Source: Rhodospirillales bacterium (lineage in GTDB: Bacteria; Pseudomonadota; Alphaproteobacteria; Reyranellales; Reyranellaceae). Taken from it: DNA of 33,611 nt. Shown in pieces: positions 30,601-33,611 of this stretch (the first letter of the stretch is position 1; every line of letters begins with the position of its first letter). The DNA is taken from positions 1 through 33,611 of the forward strand of contig CANIRG010000013.1 in the NCBI GenBank assembly GCA_947469635.1, given 5' to 3'. The position numbers and the translations under genes were made by a program. Below the pieces are notes generated by a model that saw only the letters and a list, made by a program, of their open reading frames with translations, did no database searches and had not been told where the DNA came from.

Positions 30601-31414
30601 CTATCACTGGGAGACCAGGGAGCAGGCGGAGGACTATCTCGCCAACGGCGAGATTGGTGGCGTAAGTGTCGGTCAGAAGGGCTTCTTGAACGTCTTCTTC
30701 GCCGGGAGACCCTTGGTCAGCTTCGGCTATAGATCGGGCGATTTTGGTGAAGACAGAATTCCGCTTGAGCTTGCGTACGCTCTCACTATCCACAAAGCGC
30801 AAGGCAGCCAGTTCCGTACTGTTTTCGTCGTGCTGCCCAAAGCGTCGCGGCTGTTGAGCCGGGAGCTGGTCTACACCGCGCTCACACGTTCGAGGCAGCG
30901 GATGGTGCTGTTGATCGAAGGCGACAATCCTGGATTGTTGCACGACCTCAGCAGGCCCGAGAAATCGGATGCATGTCGGCGCAATACAAACCTGTTCTCG
31001 GGCATTCTGCGCGAGCGCGGCGGCGAGCCGCCCTACGCGGAAAACCTCATCCACCGGACCGAGACCGGGCACATGGTTCGTAGCAAATCCGAGCTGGTGA
31101 TCGCCAATCTCCTTCATCGGGAGGGCATCGCCTATCAGTACGAACAGCCACTCGAGGGAGAGGCGGCCCCCGGCCGGCTGCATCCCGACTTCACCTTCAC
31201 GGACGCGGGCGGCGACCGAATCGTCTGGGAGCATCTCGGCATGATGGACGATCCCGACTACGTCCGCGGCTGGAAGTGGAAGCAGGAGTGGTATCTGAAG
31301 AATGGGTATGTGCCGGGACAGAACCTCTTCGTTTCCGAAGAACGAAAGGGTCAGGGTCTGGACATGGAGAAGTTGAATGCTATGGCCGCGACCATCCGGT
31401 CACTGGTCGCCTGA
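27695..31414 (+). CDS. RecD/TraA-like superfamily 1 helicase with C-terminal PD-(D/E)XK-like nuclease motif
   Basis: LTGNAGTGKTSVIGGL, VIDEASMLTMDDLY, LVGDPNQLPPIGVG, ALTIHKAQGSQFRTVFVVLP...LVYTALTRSRQRMVLLIEG; C-terminal RSKSELVIANLLHREGIAYQYEQPL...HPDFTF...IVWEHLGMMDD. ATGA overlap with the methyltransferase. Confidence 0.9.
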   Translation: MIPLAHLTIRVAWHDSSWNGSVCSRPGLNSFCTSLPRIREGRSDSEEALAGRPFHKLTQDQLPPCKAESGFFMSPQKWMREFEHPYVKNKNCVETHGDLKPRKLEVPAWSAISVPFNWMLRRRQKEIDARMVKALPSDEQPPFPSPWVFGRERQDALVEHVYGRLAKEKSLVLFYTKEGHPLGDDLRRLIVGVGRIVSVGKREHYDRKNGQLGHPLWDRIIGHSIRPDGHDGFLLPYHEYLKLTGDDVEDARRAALLREIAVTPPPARIGDFSYGSELTDADVALSVLSRLLAAVRRIREHGIAEGPWQKREEWLNQQLDLAWKDRGAFPGTGALLEALGMRLGTALFMELRATGVLQPHSDPWPILEEVFKGKRKPPDAAFAPDISAVAPTVLGLAPARRTLLHLLSRFDLTPDQARRIWDEAQRRRGFTVQTSDEEIVSNPYLIAERDLGGGEDASVSLQDIDRGLLPDKAIGDAPKVPAPSGVGSPMDSRRVRCALVSVLRDAAAAGDSLLSLEETLDRLKPLGGDSPIVVSTDWIEGNKVFIEQTIARLAVARSGLAGKSVPALQLVELKQREEKLGKVLRARCARDIAPPKVDWKKLIVAAVEASGQKVDSTSARHKAALEEQAKALEAVCSRRLSVLTGNAGTGKTSVIGGLVLCEPLRKEGLLLLAPTGKARVRLQGATDATAMTVAQFLYGLKRYDGLRQRPLFDGKETYKSAKTVVIDEASMLTMDDLYAVLQALDQAHVQRIVLVGDPNQLPPIGVGRPFADLISWLATAKESDLPEDRKAAPALAKLTVEVRSVGDTSAKDGSARSDTLRLASWFTGTPPDGDADQVLSRLALGESLNDLEVAYWTGPHDLRNKLVDQFVKHLGLKDASDAKGFSKSFDFADEGWIRRDNPDGIENWQLLTPTRMHAHGVAELNRWIQGQFRANEIQAARNFRGVALGDEGIVRNDKVIQLKNGVRDCYHWETREQAEDYLANGEIGGVSVGQKGFLNVFFAGRPLVSFGYRSGDFGEDRIPLELAYALTIHKAQGSQFRTVFVVLPKASRLLSRELVYTALTRSRQRMVLLIEGDNPGLLHDLSRPEKSDACRRNTNLFSGILRERGGEPPYAENLIHRTETGHMVRSKSELVIANLLHREGIAYQYEQPLEGEAAPGRLHPDFTFTDAGGDRIVWEHLGMMDDPDYVRGWKWKQEWYLKNGYVPGQNLFVSEERKGQGLDMEKLNAMAATIRSLVA

Positions 31415-31576
31415 GCGGCCGAAAGCAGATCGCTGCATGCCTACTGTCGGCTAGATAGTCAAAGCTCAACGCCGTGCCAGGGCGCTCGAAGTATTATCTA
31501 GAAAGGTGTCTCCCCGAATGTCCAAGCGCACAAAACGCACAGTCCCTCGCCGGGAGACTATGATCCCTGAAGGAGG

Positions 31577-32869
31577 ATGACCTTGCCAGTCAATTCGACG
31601 GTTCTCTTCGGGACGCCTCACACTGCTATCGCTTCCTTGATCCGCGCTCGCATCGACGCGTCTATATCCACGCGGGTTGTTACGGGGTTCGCTACACTTG
31701 GCGGTCTGGCAGCAATTGAGACACCGATAAGGGCAAATCCAAACAAGCTTAAAACGTTGGTTGTCGGTGCTGCCACGTATCCAGCATTCCAAGCACTAGA
31801 TGAATTAATTGTGGCTGGCGTTTCACAATCGAATTTGCGGGTTCATTTGGGACACACAAGTTTCACGGGTGGCCGAAGGCATCCATTTGTTCGCTACCAT
31901 CCAATGCTTCACAGCAAGATCTACTACATGGACATGCCAGGAGATGCAGCCTGTGTATTCGTCGGTTCTCACAACCTGACATCGTTTGCGCTCGGGGGCC
32001 TGAATGGAGAAGCTTCCGTTTTGTTGGAAGGTCCGGCGGCAGATGTGGAATTCTGCAAAGTAAGGCAACACATCGACGCCCTTGAGCGCGAAGCGGCGCC
32101 ATATTCACAGGCTCTCAAGGAGGCATACGCTTGGTGGTCCAGGCAATATTTCGACGGTATGGGCGTTGAGATCGGTCTTCCTCACGATTGGACGACGGTG
32201 CGGACGATCCTGATTTTTACAACCGCACCAGAGCGTCGTAAGCCCAAGGTCGGAGACCACATATATTTCGAGATTCCCTACGGTATTCAGATAGAGAGGC
32301 TCCGCACAGAGGTGCACGTTTTTGTATTCGATGCATTGCCGTCGAGCCCTTGGGAGGCGCTTGCTCGACTATCATCTGCCAAAGAGAGCTTTACGGGAGA
32401 GGCTTCGGGCGCGGACAACGAACAGGGCAATGTGGAGGTGGTTGCTGATTGGCAAGTGGAACGAACACCTCAACCTGTGCTGCGGTCACTGCCAAATGGG
32501 CGACATCGACCGTTGACCCCGAGCGACAAGCAGCAGGTCCGGGCCAAAGTCGTGAGTTTGAATGTCACCCAATGGGACTATGCTTTCGAACGCGAAAAGA
32601 CTGGATGGGACCCGGCGTTCGGACCTGACTCCGAAGTCCTGCGCCAAGATCACGGCAACGATGAGCCGTTTGCAAAGGCTCTTGGCGCTGATCGCGAAAA
32701 GGCCCCTTGGAGATTGGTCGCGAATCTGCGACCTCGCACTGGACCGGCCAAAGAGGCGGACGAACAGGCCTTGGAATTGGCGAAACCCGAATCGGGCGCA
32801 TACGTTATCGTTGCCCTGCGAAGACGTCCGATTCGAGATCAGCCCATAGAACAACGCGACGATAAGTGA
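31577..32869 (+). CDS. Stand-alone phospholipase D-like (HKD) domain protein
   Basis: PMLHSKIYYMDMPGDAACVFVGSHNLTSFALGGLNGEASVLL (HxK...GSxN); RBS AGGAGG just upstream. Confidence 0.82.
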   Translation: MTLPVNSTVLFGTPHTAIASLIRARIDASISTRVVTGFATLGGLAAIETPIRANPNKLKTLVVGAATYPAFQALDELIVAGVSQSNLRVHLGHTSFTGGRRHPFVRYHPMLHSKIYYMDMPGDAACVFVGSHNLTSFALGGLNGEASVLLEGPAADVEFCKVRQHIDALEREAAPYSQALKEAYAWWSRQYFDGMGVEIGLPHDWTTVRTILIFTTAPERRKPKVGDHIYFEIPYGIQIERLRTEVHVFVFDALPSSPWEALARLSSAKESFTGEASGADNEQGNVEVVADWQVERTPQPVLRSLPNGRHRPLTPSDKQQVRAKVVSLNVTQWDYAFEREKTGWDPAFGPDSEVLRQDHGNDEPFAKALGADREKAPWRLVANLRPRTGPAKEADEQALELAKPESGAYVIVALRRRPIRDQPIEQRDDK

Positions 32870-32878
32870 ATGTTATCG
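32860..32878. repeat. Right copy of 19-bp interrupted palindrome flanking the operon
   Basis: CGATAAGTGAATGTTATCG; contains the stop codon of the PLD gene; 18/19 match to 14455-14473. Confidence 0.75.
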
Positions 32879-32957
32879 ACCGACGAATGGCCTTCTGTGC
32901 AATTGATTGTACAAGACTAATAGTGCGGCCCTCATGGATTAGGGGCTGCGAGCCGCG

Positions 32958-33173
32958 ATGGAACCCATCCGCCGCGAGCTCGCCAACGCCGACGATGGCA
33001 ATCGCCAGATGGTCGACCGGCTGCCGGCCGTTGAGGCCGGTGGGGCCGAAACGACTGCCCGCGGCGTCTACTTCGCCGATGTCGTTCTCAAATTCCTAGC
33101 CCGCCACCGCAATCCGGAGCCGCCCGCCACCATCACACTGCCGGCCACGCTGAGCTATGCTCCGCTCGTGTAA
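32958..33173 (+). pseudogene. Remnant of IS21-family IstA transposase C-terminus
   Basis: GNRQMVDRLPAVEAGGAETTARGVYFADVVLKFLARHRNPEPPATITLPATLSYAPLV resembles remembered IstA C-terminal sequence (...LPAVEAACAEA...G..ADVVLNILARRR.P.PP..I.TP..L...); short and isolated. Confidence 0.5.
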
Positions 33174-33471
33174 GCCCGATCGCCGGCGGCGACGCAACAA
33201 ATAGGCGATGGACAGAGAGCCAGGGACAAATGCCGGGCGTCACGTTACCTGCGGTCGTCGGACTGGGACTGCCGGCCATTGTCATCGCTCTCCCTTGCGC
33301 GTTGCATCCGCGAGCGGCAAATGAGCCATCCTGCGGCGAGCCCGACCGGCTGCGCTCGAATATCGAGGAGCGACGGGAGAAGTCCGCCCTGGCCGTGACG
33401 CGCAAGCTGCGCGATGTCGAGACGCTGCCGAAGGCAGACGCCACTGTGCTGCCCGGGTTGGAGTGCGCATT

Positions 33472-33563
33472 CCGACTGATCGCGACCACCTGTTCCGATT
33501 GATTGCGACCACCGATTCCGATTGATCGCGACCACCTGTTCCGATCGATCGCGACCAGGCTGT
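33472..33563. repeat. Four tandem 23-bp imperfect repeats, possible IS21-family terminal repeats
   Basis: CCGACTGATCGCGACCACCTGTT / CCGATTGATTGCGACCACCGATT / CCGATTGATCGCGACCACCTGTT / CCGATCGATCGCGACCAGGCTGT. Confidence 0.75.
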
Positions 33564-33611
33564 GGGCGGGTGTGAGTGGCGCCGTTGGGTGATCCTCGAA
33601 TCGGCATGGCA

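Noticed and set aside
29882-31234. 450-aa minus-strand ORF
   Set aside because: Antisense to the RecD-like helicase, whose motifs are unambiguous.
14543-31495. 13-bp exact repeat CGCTCGAAGTATT at 14543-14555 and 31483-31495, both in intergenic regions
   Set aside because: Several exact 13-mer repeats are expected by chance in a window this size; no palindrome or boundary logic like the 19-bp pair.
14739-32869. Assignment of the operon to DISARM or BREX
   Set aside because: Shared component classes (methyltransferase, SNF2, PLD) but no DUF1998 pair, PglZ, BrxC or BrxL could be recognised, so a named assignment is not supported by reading alone.

Overview
High-GC, probably alphaproteobacterial window with three parts. 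(1) About 1-8.25 kb is chromosomal: nucleotide-sugar epimerase genes, a glycosyltransferase, a NodU/CmcH-type carbamoyltransferase, a two-subunit molybdenum hydroxylase (isoquinoline 1-oxidoreductase-like) and a galE-like gene. (2) About 8.27-14.46 kb looks like the start of an integrated element: a 45-bp fragment matching the 3' half of a tRNA-Thr(UGU), a tyrosine integrase, two AlpA-like regulators, a primase/VapE-type replication protein, and an intergenic cluster of GTCACC/GGTGAC repeats that may be an origin. (3) About 14.74-32.87 kb is the most interesting part: a tightly coupled six-gene operon plus a seventh gene. It encodes a protein with a DGGH motif, an acidic unknown protein, a SNF2 helicase, a PLD-SNF2 helicase fusion, an Eco57I/PglX-like N6-adenine methyltransferase, a RecD-like helicase with a C-terminal PD-(D/E)XK-like motif, and a stand-alone PLD-family protein. 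The composition suggests a methylase-helicase-nuclease anti-phage system, but I could not match it to canonical DISARM (no DUF1998 pair seen) or BREX (no PglZ/BrxC/BrxL seen). The block is bracketed by a 19-bp interrupted palindrome present twice in direct orientation with 18/19 identity (14455-14473 and 32860-32878). The right edge contains an IstA-like remnant and 23-bp tandem repeats that suggest IS21-family debris. All calls come from reading the sequence and the supplied ORFs; no searches were run.
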